NCBI GenBank assembly: GCA_900769525.1
Contig: CAAGGY010000129.1
Coordinates: forward strand, 1-5,283
Origin: an uncultured Alistipes sp.
GTDB lineage: Bacteria; Bacteroidota; Bacteroidia; Bacteroidales; Rikenellaceae
Length of the DNA: 5,283 nucleotides
Reading direction: 5' to 3'
A model generated the notes under the pieces. That model was not told the DNA's origin and ran no database searches. It saw only the letters and a list, made by a program, of their open reading frames with translations. Both the position numbers and the translations under genes were made by a program. This document shows positions 4,933 through 5,283 of the stretch, one piece after another. Position 1 is the stretch's first letter. Each line of letters opens with the position of its first letter.

Positions 4933-5283
4933 AGTTGATAATGACCGATGTAGAGGGTGTGTATGTCATTGAGCCTAAGCTCTTTGTCGACGATAGAGGC
5001 TGCTTCTTTGAGAGTTTCTCTGCGGCTAAGTTTAAGGAGTTAACAGGCCTAAATACCACCTTTGTGCAAGACAACGAGTCACGCTCTAAGGAGGGCGTGG
5101 TGCGAGGTCTACACTTTCAGCTTCCACCCTTTGCGCAGTCTAAGTTGGTGAGAGTTGTCGAGGGCGAGATTCTCGATGTCGCCGTAGATATTCGTCGTGG
5201 CTCTCCGACTTTTGGACACTCGGTCGCTGTGGTGCTTAGTGGTGAGAATCATCGTCAGTTGTTCGTACCTCGTGGCTTTGCCC
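4929..5283 (+). CDS. rfbC: dTDP-4-dehydrorhamnose 3,5-epimerase, N-terminal part (runs off window)
   Basis: The first 118 codons are present, about two thirds of the usual 180-190 residues; the frame is open at the window end. The enzyme epimerises C3 and C5 of dTDP-4-keto-6-deoxyglucose, the third step towards dTDP-L-rhamnose. Visible cupin-fold signatures: DDRGCFFESF (21-30), FVQDNESRS (45-53), VVRGLHFQ (57-64) with the catalytic His62, AQSKLVRVVEGEILDVAVD (69-87) with the conserved Lys72, GSPTFG (91-96) and QLFVPRGFA (110-118). The catalytic Tyr and the later Asp lie beyond the window. The start overlaps the rfbA stop (ATGA), so ATG 4929 is firm. In related genomes rfbD and rfbB usually follow, which would complete the pathway for rhamnose in surface polysaccharide; that cannot be seen here. 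Confidence 0.97.
   Translation, partial: MKLIMTDVEGVYVIEPKLFVDDRGCFFESFSAAKFKELTGLNTTFVQDNESRSKEGVVRGLHFQLPPFAQSKLVRVVEGEILDVAVDIRRGSPTFGHSVAVVLSGENHRQLFVPRGFA

Overview
The window looks like chromosomal DNA of a member of the Bacteroidota, most likely a gut Bacteroidales. Three things support this: two promoters with the Bacteroidetes pattern TTTG-N20-TAnnTTTG, no Shine-Dalgarno sequences before the genes, and protein families typical of that group (a DUF1015 protein, ECF sigma factors with short single-pass or four-pass membrane partners, a DUF5024-like secreted protein, a DUF2807 head-GIN protein). The genus cannot be named from this sequence.

Layout. (1) Bases 2-382 hold the 3' end of a + strand DUF1015 gene, closed by a strong hairpin terminator (423-468). 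(2) On the - strand, 1595 to 505, lies a two-gene unit: an ECF sigma factor followed 11 nt later by a four-TM protein with coiled-coil ends, probably its membrane-bound regulator. (3) A short divergent control region (1596-1721) separates this unit from a + strand unit of four genes: ECF sigma factor (1722-2204), single-pass anti-sigma-like protein overlapping it by ATGA (2201-2650), small exported DUF5024-like protein (2709-3101), and exported DUF2807 beta-helix protein (3131-3889). A hairpin terminator (3906-3954) closes it. (4) A second good Bacteroidetes promoter (3992-4023) starts the dTDP-L-rhamnose operon: rfbA (4066-4932) overlaps by ATGA with rfbC, which runs off the window end.

How the genes fit together. 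The middle of the window is a pair of back-to-back ECF sigma modules, each with its own type of membrane partner. The + strand module has a housekeeping-type promoter and carries two exported proteins of unknown function, so it resembles an envelope-sensing or envelope-maintenance circuit. The - strand module lacks that promoter type and instead has a CGTC element fitting ECF (possibly self-driven) transcription. The rfb genes make the nucleotide-sugar donor for rhamnose in surface polysaccharide. The link between the sigma modules and the rfb genes is only adjacency, since a terminator and a separate promoter lie between them. No gene-free stretch exceeds 300 bases; I saw no tRNA, rRNA, CRISPR array or insertion sequence.
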